From Shimia sp022448905 (GTDB lineage: Bacteria > Pseudomonadota > Alphaproteobacteria > Rhodobacterales > Rhodobacteraceae), in NCBI RefSeq assembly GCF_047126315.1, contig NZ_CP138953.1, positions 3,906,001 through 3,970,000 on the forward strand: 64,000 nt of DNA. Reading direction: 5' to 3'. Under the pieces are notes generated by a model. It did no database searches. It was not told the DNA's origin and was given only the letters and a program-made list of their open reading frames with translations. Made by a program: the position numbers and the translations under genes. Positions within the stretch are counted from its first letter, which is position 1, and each line of letters starts with the position of its first letter. This document shows, in pieces, positions 17,229 to 26,348 of the stretch.

Positions 17229-18416
17229 TCAGCTTTTGGCGGAGGGCAATAACATCAGGATCAGGGCTATGGCTCCGCAGATAGCGTACCCCAGAAAGAT
17301 GGGATAGAGACTCATATTGTAGCTGAATCCGATTGCGCCCGCCGCGACAGCACCCACGAGCGTCAATACTGACGCCGTTACAGCAGCTGCGAGCCCTGCA
17401 ATATGCCCCAGTTTTTCCAGTGCGATTGCATTGAAGTTACCGAACGTCAGACCAAGAAGGAAGAGTGCTGGACAGTTTGCGCTCATGAACAGCCAGAGCG
17501 GCGGAAGATCACCCATGATCATCATCATGCCCATAAAGGCGAGTGACCAAATGATCAGCCCTGAGACTGCAAGAACACAAATCCGATCCATGGCGAAGCG
17601 TTTCACAAGGCGCGCGTTGGTCAGTGTTGCGACCGATATAAAAAGCGCTGCGCAGCCAAATAGGACGGCGTAAAGAGTTCCGACTTCATAAGTTTCCTGA
17701 AAGAGTTGCTGCGAGGAGTTGATATATCCCATAAGCGCACCATAGCAGAGACCACCTGCCACAGTGAATGCCATGGCCCGTCGTTCCGTCAGGACTTCGA
17801 GAACAGCAGCAGCGAATTTGCCGACCCGAAAGGTGCGTTTCTCCAGAATCGTTTCGGGCTGCCGGCGAAGAAGCCACAAGGCTCCACCGACACAAACGAC
17901 CGACAGAAGCGTGAACAATCCACGCCAGGGCATTACTAGCAACAAAGCCTGGCCGAGCGATGGAGCAAGAACTGGCACCATGATGAAGATGCCCATGATA
18001 ATGGACATCACGCGCGCCATCGCGGCACCTTCGAAGCGGTCGCGGATCAGCGCCACGGTGACAATCCGAGGCCCTGCGGCTCCCGCGCCCTGCAACAGGC
18101 GGCCCGCTATGAGCGTCTCGAAAGTCGTTGCCATTGCGCAGATCAAACCGCCGACAGCGAAGAAGGCTGCGCCAATGACGATAGCCGGTCGGCGGCCTAT
18201 GCTGTCCGACATTGGCCCGAACACCAACTGACCCGCCGCCAACCCCAAAAACAAGGCAACGATCACCATCTGGCGTCGGTTGCTTTCCACGCCAAGCTCC
18301 GATGCCATGTCCCCGAGCGCGGGCAACATCACGTCTATCGACAACGCAATTGTTGCCATCAAGACGGTTGCCATCGCGATAAACTCGGGGCGGTCTGGTT
18401 GCCTGGCCGGTTGCAT
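17229..18416 (-). CDS. Bcr/CflA-type MFS drug exporter
   Basis: About 395 residues from MQPARQPDRPEF, with 12 hydrophobic spans. Between spans 2 and 3 the MFS motif reads GPMSDSIGRRPAI, typical of the proton-drug antiporter group; the N-terminal SIDVMLPALGDMASELG is the usual Bcr/CflA first-loop signature (D..LPAL). It would export small hydrophobic compounds. Longer in-frame starts exist upstream (to 18518) but lack better ribosome sites. Stands alone between repeat regions. Confidence 0.85.
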   Translation of the reverse strand: MQPARQPDRPEFIAMATVLMATIALSIDVMLPALGDMASELGVESNRRQMVIVALFLGLAAGQLVFGPMSDSIGRRPAIVIGAAFFAVGGLICAMATTFETLIAGRLLQGAGAAGPRIVTVALIRDRFEGAAMARVMSIIMGIFIMVPVLAPSLGQALLLVMPWRGLFTLLSVVCVGGALWLLRRQPETILEKRTFRVGKFAAAVLEVLTERRAMAFTVAGGLCYGALMGYINSSQQLFQETYEVGTLYAVLFGCAALFISVATLTNARLVKRFAMDRICVLAVSGLIIWSLAFMGMMMIMGDLPPLWLFMSANCPALFLLGLTFGNFNAIALEKLGHIAGLAAAVTASVLTLVGAVAAGAIGFSYNMSLYPIFLGYAICGAIALILMLLPSAKS

Positions 18417-18597
18417 TGCGCTGAGATCAATAATGCATAAGGCAGACATTGACCATCGGTGTTTGAACAACGGCACTGTCCCGCTCCTTTCCCGTTCGAT
18501 GACAATTGGCGGCTGCACCTGCGGCGAAGGGCGGCTTTTCCAAGTGCGCGTGCGGCACGAAACCTCTGCAAAGCCCTAAAATCCGACGATTTTGCAA

Positions 18598-18860
18598 ATT
18601 CTGCTTTCTGCGCAATGCTGCCGTCGGCGCCTGGCCGAGGTGGACCTCTTGGTCAGTGATTAGAGATGAAACTGCCGGATGCCCGCTCCCAGCCCGAAGC
18701 AGACGTGATCCGCATCGTTGCTGGTTCCAGTCCAAACCCAAAGGTGGGCAGATCCCGAAAGCTGCCTTTCAATACTAAAACGCAGCGGTGCCGGATGCTG
18801 CGTGAGCCACAAATGGCAGCGATGCGCAGAAAGCGGACTTTGCAAAGTGCGGCAGCGGAT
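18598..18860. repeat. Mosaic intergenic repeat
   Basis: Positions 18598-18762 are the reverse complement of about 44298-44470, including a stretch that reads gatgaaactgccggatgccc. Next to it is another ACTTTGCAAAGT unit (18837-18848). The frames across it are not genes; similar pseudo-proteins appear at every copy. This accounts for the gap between the exporter and the ATPase gene. Confidence 0.75.
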
Positions 18861-18959
18861 GACATGGTCTTGGTGCCAAAAATGCGACTATTGCACACAA
18901 ACTTTCCAACCTAATACCATATTGGTGACTCCAAAATTTGCGGAGAAATGAATGAATAG

Positions 18960-20642
18960 TCATTCCTTACTACTTATTGTACGATCAGAAACCCCTAACG
19001 CGAACTGCAGCATGGGGTGTATTTTCACCTTTGTCGCCATATCGATTTGATGATTGGGGACTGGTTTGCCTGTTTCGTGAAACCACTGCCAAGAAGCCGA
19101 AGAAGACAGCTTTAGGCCCACCGCACCTATCAAATGCAGCCGGGAGAACATAGTCTGACAGCATTTTATTGGCTCGACCAAATCTTCGTCCTCAATTGAT
19201 TTGTTTATGGATAACCAAATATCGTCCTTCTGACCCTCAGTATCTTTCCCTATTTCAGACCATAAGAGATCGACAAACTGGGATGTAGCAAACTCCGAAA
19301 CGCCAAAATAGGCAGGCTTGTTACGAAGAGCTTCAAGCAGAACGGAAATTCCAGTATAAGTTCCCTGCCACTCGTACCGAAGGCTTTCGAGGCGCAGGTC
19401 CGAATATGTATGCTCACCTTTGAGAAAATCAGATTTGCTCACTGATGACTTTCCTTCAGATTTTTGCAAAGTCTCATTCACAAAGTTTATGACATCTCTT
19501 GGCCGCAGTAGTGTACGCTCAACCAAATAGTTCCAGGCAGATATTCGACCGTCGACCTTTTGCTTATATATATCAACAAAATGGACGTTTTCTGAAGAAT
19601 ATTTCCATTTGAATAAGTGATTCACCCGTTTTTCAGCCAGCTTCCAAAGTTGATCTTTTGACCAACGTAGCCGAATTATATAGTCATTGTATTTTTCCAG
19701 CTGGTTACGCGACGGTGGCGCTTCTCTAATCATCCGTTCGTATACATCGTTTCGTAGGGCAACAACGACTTTGAGATTTCGAAGCTTTTGAAGTCCCTTT
19801 AGTGCCTCAAAAAGAGACTGAATAAGTTGATACTTTATTGACTCGTCGACCCATGCTTCATCAAGCCTGTCAATTAGAATGAAGTATTTATCACCTCGTC
19901 CTTTTGTGTACTCAGAAAGTGCAGAGATTACGTGGCCAAGTTCAGCAATAGTATTGCCATCGACGAACTTTTTTGCTCGCTGCTGAAGCTGCACCTTCTT
20001 TTCAGCACTCAGCCCCCTAGCATAACCAGCACGTGCGTTGAATTTATCGACTTCCGCGCCCAGCGAGGCAGTCAGGTTCTTTTCCAGAGCCTCCGTAATC
20101 TCAATGATGTTCTCATCTACGGTGTTCCAAAACCTGTGTTCATTATCGTCAATGAACTTCACCAATTTTTCTCGAACGCTCTCTCGCTTGATGAAGTCCA
20201 CGATTTTCGTCCGAATAAATCGAAACTTGTCCTTTGTGTCAGCACTAGTGACTAGCTTAATGTATTCGATGCAAATCACATGCCGCCAAAGAGCTTGGAA
20301 AAAGATACTAAGGTCGACGTCGATACTTTGAAGGAACTGAATAACATCACTGTTGGCGATGTGGTTCATCGCCATCTCGTGAACTTCAAAGGCTTCGCAG
20401 TTTTCCTCGTTTTTCTCAATCATTCGAAGCAAGGCTGTTTTGCCGCTCCCAGTGCTTCCCAAGACGAAGTTAGATGGGTTATTGATATCTGTGAGTTCGG
20501 TCAACGCGTGGTGATCGACAAAACACTTAAAGAGAAACTCATCGTCATTCTCGGCGCCGTTCTGGCCAATGTTAATATTGGACGAAAATATAATTTTGTT
20601 GGACAAAAAAGCCTTCCTCACGGCAATGCTGTTGGTGGTCAC
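18960..20642 (-). CDS. Large P-loop ATPase of unknown role (KAP/Sll1717-like)
   Basis: 560 residues from a GTG start. Walker A is GSTGSGKTA (62-70) and Walker B is YFILIDRLDEAW (253-264), followed by an arginine-rich sensor-like segment LKVVVALRNDVYERM. The N-terminal NTPase core is followed by an all-helical C-terminal half (RPRDVINFVNETLQ and onward). This layout resembles STAND/KAP-like or Sll1717-family ATPases, some of which act in phage defence or membrane-linked stress. It is markedly AT-richer than its surroundings, is alone on its strand and is bracketed by repeats, which suggests horizontal acquisition. Function not established. Confidence 0.75.
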   Translation of the reverse strand: MTTNSIAVRKAFLSNKIIFSSNINIGQNGAENDDEFLFKCFVDHHALTELTDINNPSNFVLGSTGSGKTALLRMIEKNEENCEAFEVHEMAMNHIANSDVIQFLQSIDVDLSIFFQALWRHVICIEYIKLVTSADTKDKFRFIRTKIVDFIKRESVREKLVKFIDDNEHRFWNTVDENIIEITEALEKNLTASLGAEVDKFNARAGYARGLSAEKKVQLQQRAKKFVDGNTIAELGHVISALSEYTKGRGDKYFILIDRLDEAWVDESIKYQLIQSLFEALKGLQKLRNLKVVVALRNDVYERMIREAPPSRNQLEKYNDYIIRLRWSKDQLWKLAEKRVNHLFKWKYSSENVHFVDIYKQKVDGRISAWNYLVERTLLRPRDVINFVNETLQKSEGKSSVSKSDFLKGEHTYSDLRLESLRYEWQGTYTGISVLLEALRNKPAYFGVSEFATSQFVDLLWSEIGKDTEGQKDDIWLSINKSIEDEDLVEPIKCCQTMFSRLHLIGAVGLKLSSSASWQWFHETGKPVPNHQIDMATKVKIHPMLQFALGVSDRTISSKE

Positions 20643-21447
20643 AACCTGAGGTATTCTCTAGCTTCAGTCAACCTCATGCATCTACTTCCATGGAGGACTG
20701 CAAAGTACCGATTGTAGGGAGCATTTTTCGAGGAGGAATGAGTGATTGGCCCAGCGAAGAGAACGTACGTTTCCCGCCTTCTCTGCAGAATGAGAATGTC
20801 TGCTTCGGGCTGGCAACAGCAGTTGATAACCTTGATTTGCGCGCAGTTTTGCTGCGGACACGTTGCTGCACTGCCGCATGGCGGCTTAGAGCCCATGGCA
20901 GTCATTGCGATTTCTCGCTGCGCGCGCTCGCAGCACGAAAATCTCTGCAGTCGCTCTATCATCGACGCCGCGCGGCGGCAGGGATCGCTGCCATTCATGC
21001 AATACGCAGCGAGGATCTGAGGGGCAATTTACAGGTCGCGGACAAAGCAAACTTTTGCAAGTGCAGCTTTTGCTAGCGAAGCATCCCTTCGCGCTTGCTG
21101 CAGGTCTTTTGTTACAGTACGTCGCATATCGTCACTTCAGTCGTTCGCGGCAACCTGAACTGACGCCTCGGCTAGGACAAAGCGGTCACTGCGATAGCAG
21201 AGCGCTTTTCACTAGAGGTACAAGCATTGTTGGCAACGCGACCTCGCAGTTGCAGCACGGGTCGCGACTGTGATTAATAATAGGGGCTAATTTGCATCAA
21301 ACCACAGCCTAACAAGTCAAAAACAGAATGATTTGACGTGTGTAAAACAAAGAAATGAATCAGAGCCAAATTGGTTCTTGTGCGATACTCTGTAATCGCT
21401 CCAGTTTTCCATACGATCTAACCTTCAAACCGGTTGCATGGCCTTAG
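20643..21447. repeat. Long gene-free gap with mosaic repeat
   Basis: No credible gene. Positions about 20800-20900 (tgcttcgggctggcaacagc and onward) match 32016-32112 and, inverted, 14812-14895. The rest to 21270 is GC-rich debris of the same style (gcgctcgcagcacg). From 21270 to 21440 the sequence is AT-rich and may hold the terminator of the LuxR-type gene, though no clean hairpin with a T-run is visible. Confidence 0.6.
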
Positions 21448-22179
21448 CTATTTATGTCGCCGATCAATAAACAGTCGCACGGCCTCATTGTTGTTCAACG
21501 CGCCGAGCTTATTTCGTGCATTTTTTGTATATAGACGAACAGAGGACTCTTTTAAGCCAAGCTCATCCGCGATTTGCTTCGGACGTAGTCCTCTCGATAA
21601 CATTTCCAACGTCTGTATTTCACGTGGGCTCAACGGTCGTACTACATCTTGGTGGATCTCCCCCTTCCTCCACGTCTCAAACCGTGCGTTCGCAACAAGG
21701 CAAAGCGTTCGGAGGTCATCAACCAAAGGCATTACGCTTCTTTCAAAGTCGTATCGCATCATGGCGTTACCCAAGATGAACCCGCCGTGCCTGCCCGATC
21801 CTTTCAAAGCGGTTGGAATCCCAATGCCTGCGTGCCAGTCAAATTTGGTCGTCGTTTGAATATATTTGCGTGTGTACTCGTCAATATAATGATCGTTCAG
21901 GTCCAGATATTCAGCCCCGACCTTTGTTGGCTCAAATGTTGCGCAGCAGAATGTAACAAATGGTTCAATGAATTCAGGATCCTTTGCCAATTCACGAGGC
22001 CATGAATTGGGCAAACTTGACCTCACGTTCCAATGGGGTGGGCTGCCATCGTCTCTTGTCGCATAGATTACTTTGTAGAGCTTAAAACGCGCAAGCGTGT
22101 CCAGCATGCGCGCCCAGGCAGCATCGGGAGATTTCGCTGTTTCGATGCTGTAAGCACATTCAAGAATTGTCCGTTCCAT
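21448..22179 (-). CDS. Solo LuxR-type quorum-sensing-like regulator
   Basis: 243 residues. N-terminal autoinducer-binding domain (about 15-160) with the conserved aromatic and Asp residues in KLYKVIYAT, HWNVRS and FDWHAGIGIP. C-terminal GerE HTH (LSPREIQTLEMLSRGLRPKQ, about 180-235). No luxI-type synthase is in the window, so it is a solo. It is divergent from the secreted-protein cluster, with a 12-bp palindrome 10 bp before its start, so it probably controls that cluster and itself. Confidence 0.85.
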   Translation of the reverse strand: MERTILECAYSIETAKSPDAAWARMLDTLARFKLYKVIYATRDDGSPPHWNVRSSLPNSWPRELAKDPEFIEPFVTFCCATFEPTKVGAEYLDLNDHYIDEYTRKYIQTTTKFDWHAGIGIPTALKGSGRHGGFILGNAMMRYDFERSVMPLVDDLRTLCLVANARFETWRKGEIHQDVVRPLSPREIQTLEMLSRGLRPKQIADELGLKESSVRLYTKNARNKLGALNNNEAVRLFIDRRHK

Positions 22180-22188
22180 ACCTTAAAA

Positions 22189-22200
22189 TTGATATATCAA
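22189..22200. promoter_or_regulatory. Palindromic operator candidate, lux-box-like
   Basis: TTGATATATCAA is a perfect 12-bp palindrome in the 91-bp divergent region between the LuxR-type gene and the first secreted-protein gene. A related half-site, TCGATATATTG, follows at 22203-22213. Position and symmetry suit a LuxR-type dimer; identity of the binder is inferred. Confidence 0.5.
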
Positions 22201-22270
22201 TTTCGATATATTGCAACAGCAAGCTCTCCAAATGATGTTGCTTGAAGTAAAATCATTTGGAGTACTATTG

Positions 22271-22801
22271 ATGCACAAGTTTAAATGCGCCCTCGGGGCA
22301 CATGCCACACGTCGCGATGTGCTTTTCGGTTCAAGTGCCTTCCTGATGATCCCGCATGTGGCGTGGGCTGAACGCACGGCTGTTGTCGATCTGCGCCTCG
22401 CAGACAATTTGGTCGGGTTCCACGGGTCCAAAATACGCATGTTTTTGGCAGAAAACCTTGAGATCACTCCAAGCCATGATATCGCAAGGCCACAGTTCCA
22501 TTTTGTCCGAGTGACAAGAGGGACAGTGGCTGCGATTTTCAGCTCTCCGCGTGCTGAAAAGGTCGTGTTTCCGGGGGAGATGTTTTTCCCCGGTGAGATG
22601 TTTACGCCCAAAGCTGCATTCTTTGATGGGATGAAAATATCAAAAGTCAAAAAAGGCGGCAAAATCAGCGACCTGCAAAAAGAGAGGCTCGCCACAACCG
22701 CGCTCAAAGCGTTTGGCGAGAGAAGCGGAGTGATGATTGTCACGTCTTGGGATGACATGGCCTCAAGTGACGCTTCCTCTACCCTGTATCTTTATAGCTA
22801 G
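22271..22801 (+). CDS. Exported hypothetical protein with twin-arginine-like leader
   Basis: 176 residues. The N-terminus has THATRRDVLFGSS-type composition: ATRRDVLFGSSAFLMIPHVAWA gives an RR pair, a short hydrophobic stretch and an AxA-like cleavage region near residue 33, suggesting Tat or Sec export. The mature part is beta-rich and ends with SWDDMASSDASSTLYLYS. I start at MHKFKCALG; an upstream in-frame Met at 22211 lacks a ribosome site. First gene of the VWA/VWD cluster. Family not recognised. Confidence 0.65.
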   Translation: MHKFKCALGAHATRRDVLFGSSAFLMIPHVAWAERTAVVDLRLADNLVGFHGSKIRMFLAENLEITPSHDIARPQFHFVRVTRGTVAAIFSSPRAEKVVFPGEMFFPGEMFTPKAAFFDGMKISKVKKGGKISDLQKERLATTALKAFGERSGVMIVTSWDDMASSDASSTLYLYS

Positions 22802-22810
22802 GACCGTTCC

Positions 22811-24163
22811 ATGCAGATGAAACGCGTCGTTGTACCAGCCTTGGTTGCGAGCTTCTTCACAACTCCACTGATCGCACAAGATAAGACTATGTTGGTGCTT
22901 GACGCCTCTGGGTCGATGTGGGGGCAAATCGACGGCAAAGCAAAGATAACCATTGCCCAAAACACTATAGGCACACTCTTGAGCGATTTGGCGGCAGGGG
23001 ATGACCTAGGTTTGATGGCCTATGGCCATCGCCGCAAAGGGGATTGCGGGGACATTGAGGTCTTGGTGGAAACTGGGCCGGAAACAGTTGGTGAGATTGC
23101 GTCGCAAGTAAATCGCATCTCTCCTAAAGGCAAAACGCCTATGGCCTCGGCTATATCTCAGGCGGCCTCTTCAATGCGCCATGTAGAGGATAGGGCTACG
23201 GTGATTTTAATATCAGATGGCGTTGAAACTTGCTCACCGGATCCATGCGCTGTCGCGCGGATGCTGGAAGAAACTGGTGTCGACTTTACGGCGCATGTGG
23301 TGGGCTTTGATATTGAAGACCCTCAAGCCGATGCGCAGCTGACCTGCATCGCCAACGAGACCGGGGGCCTGTTTTTGCGTGCAAAAGACGCCAAAGAGCT
23401 CTCTGAAGCGATGAGCCAAGTGGTCAGCGAAGTTCAAAGGGTTGAAGCGTTCTCAGTAAGCGCCCCAGCTGAAAGTGAAATAGCGGCCGTTGTCCCCATC
23501 AGCTGGGCAGGATTGAACATAGAAGATATTGATGACGACGGTTACGAGGTTATCGTGCGTTTGCCGGAGGGCGTGAAAATCAATGGCAAGGTCATAACGG
23601 GACCGCCGCCCGCGTTTTTGGAAATGCCCCCGCGTCCGGGCAACTTTGAAATTGCGTTGATGCGCATTGCGCAACAGCAAGTTTTGGCAACGCGCAAAAT
23701 CAGTATCAGTGACATTCCCGTCGATCTCTCATTCCCTGATGAGGTTGAAGCGGGTCAGCAATTCGAAGTCACGTGGATTGGTCCTGGTTATCAAACCGAC
23801 CGCATTGGTATCGGGCGTGCAGGAGAGCGCCCCAAAGCGGTGATGCTTGGAATTGATGCGATCTCGCCGACGATGCTCAGCGCCCCGCAGACACCAGGAG
23901 AATATGTGGTGACCTATGCACTTAGTCAGGACCAGCATATTCTGGCTAGCCAACCTATCACTGTCCTGCCTGCGATAGACCCTGTGTTAGAAGCCGATTT
24001 GGCCTGCATGAAAGACGAGGCACGAAAGCACCCCGATCCCGTTGTGCAGCTTTTTGCGCAAGCGCCCCAGCCCGAAGGCAAAGCGCACGATTTAAACGAA
24101 ACCGAGGTGTTCAATCTCGCTCAGTTCCTGCGCTCCCTTTCTGACATCTGCGGAAGGCCATAA
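22811..24163 (+). CDS. Secreted VWA-domain protein with Ig-like repeat
   Basis: 450 residues. A signal peptide (1-22, ending LIAQ) precedes a von Willebrand A domain (26-210) with a complete MIDAS: DASGSMWG (31-38), the Thr in GKTPMASAI and the Asp in LISDGVETC. The region about 300-395 is a beta-sandwich-like unit (AGQQFEVTWIGPGYQTDRIG ... PGEYVVTYAL) that is repeated three times in the next gene's product. The C-terminus is Cys-containing and helical. VWA domains bind metal-dependent protein ligands; this one probably assembles with the neighbouring secreted proteins in the periplasm or outside the cell. Confidence 0.85.
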   Translation: MQMKRVVVPALVASFFTTPLIAQDKTMLVLDASGSMWGQIDGKAKITIAQNTIGTLLSDLAAGDDLGLMAYGHRRKGDCGDIEVLVETGPETVGEIASQVNRISPKGKTPMASAISQAASSMRHVEDRATVILISDGVETCSPDPCAVARMLEETGVDFTAHVVGFDIEDPQADAQLTCIANETGGLFLRAKDAKELSEAMSQVVSEVQRVEAFSVSAPAESEIAAVVPISWAGLNIEDIDDDGYEVIVRLPEGVKINGKVITGPPPAFLEMPPRPGNFEIALMRIAQQQVLATRKISISDIPVDLSFPDEVEAGQQFEVTWIGPGYQTDRIGIGRAGERPKAVMLGIDAISPTMLSAPQTPGEYVVTYALSQDQHILASQPITVLPAIDPVLEADLACMKDEARKHPDPVVQLFAQAPQPEGKAHDLNETEVFNLAQFLRSLSDICGRP

Positions 24164-24166
24164 TCG

Positions 24167-26167
24167 ATGTTCAAGCCTAAATTTTTCGCGGTTCTCTTGG
24201 CCGCCTTCCTTTCGGCCACAATCGCGTCTCCGATAAAGGCACAATCGTTTTTCGATGGGTTTGCAGGAGGTGGTGAGGCCGATTGCCGACAAAAATGCGC
24301 CAAGGTCAAAGAAGATTGCGAAAAAGATATTGATCGGCTCAAAACCGCGTGTGCGCGACTGGGGCAAACATTGCTTTGCGACGAGGCCAAAAAACTCGGG
24401 TGCCAGGCCGGGAAAACCTATTGCGAAGAAATGGAAATGGTCGATTTCATGGAGCCTGGGTGCGATATTCCACCTGATCCAGATGACGAGCCCGATGCCA
24501 AAGGCGGTGGATGGGGGGAGCCGCATTACACGACCTTTGACAGGTTGCTTTACGATCTTCAAAGCGCCGGCGATATGCGGTTGGTTGAAGCAGAAGATGA
24601 CCGCTTTGCCGTTCATGTGCGTCTTAGCCCATACACCAATACGACCAGTGCGCACTCTGCGGTGGGAATACGTTTTGGCCAGCTGGTTCTGAACTATGAC
24701 CTGCGTGATGATACTTGGCGGGCCTTTAACGGCAGCGCATCGCTTTCGCTGCAGAGTTTTAAAGCAGGAACGGTAGAAGGCGTTTTGGTGACACGCCCGC
24801 GCGACAATCTCGTACGGATTGTGCAATCAGGTGTTGCTGCTGTCAGTGTTCGAAAGCTGCACAAACATATCAATGTTGATGTAGAGCTTTACGGCGATTT
24901 CGCGGTTTCGGGATTGTTGGGTGACAATGACGGTGATCCGAAAAATGATTTGGACATCCCCGACGGTTTTGACCACTGGTCTTGGATTCATAGTGATTTT
25001 ACACGGCGGTGGCGCTTGCAGGAAAATTCACCTCTCCTGCCATATCGCGCCGGTGAGACAGCGGCAGATTTCGCCATTGAAGGTCATCCAGCGGAGCCTG
25101 CGTCAATAGAGCTATCGGCTTTGGACGCGGCAAAAAAGATTTGCGACGCAAAACAACTCACAGACCCTTGGTATGCGATCTGTCTGCACGATGTTGCCAT
25201 TACGCAAGACGCGGGTTTTGCAGAGGGTTTGAACCTACGGGCACGCCCTGATGTGATGACACTGCCTTCGATGGCAGACGGTTTGCTTGCTAAGGTAAAG
25301 ACATGGGCTAATACCGGTGTTTGGCTTGAGGCGAGACTTGATGCTCCTGAGGTGTCGTCAAAAGGCGCTTCGATCTCTGTTGCTTGGGAAGGGCCTGGGG
25401 CCGAAGGCGATTACATCTCTGTTGCTGCGCAAAGCGATGCGCCGCATCTACACATGAACCGGACTTTGGTCCGAAAATGCACGCCGCTTGAACTTACAAT
25501 GCCGGGGGTCGTTGGCACTTATGAGCTGCGTTACGTCTTGGCACAGGGCAATTCGAACGATGATGATGTCATTCTCGCGTCTCGGCCCATCGTCATTGAA
25601 GACACCATAGCAAGCGTTACTGCGCCCGCCACAGCCAAGATGGGTCAAACGATTGCCAGTGACTGGACGGGGCCGGACCAGGATGGTGACTATATCGCTA
25701 TCGCCGCGACAGGCACGCAGCCGTTCAAACACATCACCCGTGAGTTTACTCGCAAGGGCAGCCCCACCACGCTGACGGTCCCGGGCGTTCAGGGCCAATA
25801 TGAAATCCGCTATGTGCTTGCGGTGACGGGTGCCAATGGCGACGACGTTGTTCTGGCTCGCCAGATGATCGACGTGACGGAAGTTACTGCAACCCTTGAG
25901 TCCCCAACGACCGTAAAAGCGGGCAGTGCGCTACCGATCAATTGGCGGGGGCCGAATTTCGAAAGCGACTATATCTCCATCGCTGAGATCGGTGCAAAGC
26001 CATTCAAATATGAGACCCGCTTAAGCGCGCAAGAAGGCGCTCCGGCCATGCTCAAAGCGCCCGAGAAAGCTGGCACCTATGAGCTGCGCTATGTTCTCGG
26101 TGTGACGGGCATATCAAATGGTGATGATATTGTCTTAGCGACGCAAACACTTGAGGTTACTCAATGA
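24167..26167 (+). CDS. Secreted VWD-like protein with three Ig-like repeats
   Basis: 666 residues. A signal peptide (1-25) is followed by a Cys-rich segment (39-100: CRQKCAKVKEDC and CDEAKKLGCQAGKTYC), then a von Willebrand D-like domain (about 112-280; GWGEPHYTTFDRLLYDLQSA and SGLLGDNDGDPKNDLD). Three tandem repeats of about 90 residues close the protein (about 392-475, 485-570, 577-666), each with W.GP..(D/E).DYI.(I/V)A and G.YE(L/I)RYVL. One relative of this repeat sits in the preceding VWA protein. 3 bp separate the genes, so they are co-expressed. Confidence 0.85.
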   Translation: MFKPKFFAVLLAAFLSATIASPIKAQSFFDGFAGGGEADCRQKCAKVKEDCEKDIDRLKTACARLGQTLLCDEAKKLGCQAGKTYCEEMEMVDFMEPGCDIPPDPDDEPDAKGGGWGEPHYTTFDRLLYDLQSAGDMRLVEAEDDRFAVHVRLSPYTNTTSAHSAVGIRFGQLVLNYDLRDDTWRAFNGSASLSLQSFKAGTVEGVLVTRPRDNLVRIVQSGVAAVSVRKLHKHINVDVELYGDFAVSGLLGDNDGDPKNDLDIPDGFDHWSWIHSDFTRRWRLQENSPLLPYRAGETAADFAIEGHPAEPASIELSALDAAKKICDAKQLTDPWYAICLHDVAITQDAGFAEGLNLRARPDVMTLPSMADGLLAKVKTWANTGVWLEARLDAPEVSSKGASISVAWEGPGAEGDYISVAAQSDAPHLHMNRTLVRKCTPLELTMPGVVGTYELRYVLAQGNSNDDDVILASRPIVIEDTIASVTAPATAKMGQTIASDWTGPDQDGDYIAIAATGTQPFKHITREFTRKGSPTTLTVPGVQGQYEIRYVLAVTGANGDDVVLARQMIDVTEVTATLESPTTVKAGSALPINWRGPNFESDYISIAEIGAKPFKYETRLSAQEGAPAMLKAPEKAGTYELRYVLGVTGISNGDDIVLATQTLEVTQ

Positions 26168-26325
26168 AATCCGCCAGACGCTCTTATTTCGGCCCTGCGA
26201 TTATCGTTGCTTTAACGTCACTGGCTCTGCTCGCTTGTGACGGTTCAGATCATATGACCGAACAAGAAATGCATGAAACAACTCTTACCTGCGAAGAGAT
26301 GTTTGGGCCCGAAGAGTGTCAATGA
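26164..26325 (+). CDS. Small lipoprotein, 53 aa
   Basis: The ATG overlaps the stop of the VWD-like gene (ATGA). The signal MKSARRSYFGPAIIVALTSL runs into ALLAC, a lipobox with the lipidated Cys at residue 25. The mature 29 residues are acidic and hold two more cysteines (LTCEEMFGPEEC). Coupled translation and lipobox make it convincing despite its size. It may anchor the secreted complex to a membrane. Confidence 0.7.
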   Translation: MKSARRSYFGPAIIVALTSLALLACDGSDHMTEQEMHETTLTCEEMFGPEECQ

Positions 26326-26348
26326 CCCTACAAACAAGGATAAAGCGC

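Noticed and set aside
18653..18951. Frames such as MKLPDARSQPEADVIRIVAG seen at 18666, 31878 and 44218
   Set aside because: They recur because the intergenic repeat recurs, differ in length and frame ends, lack ribosome sites and do not look like proteins.
22251..22263. Possible CRISPR-like direct repeats anywhere in the window
   Set aside because: No regularly spaced identical repeats with unique spacers were seen; the repeated material is dispersed or protein-coding.
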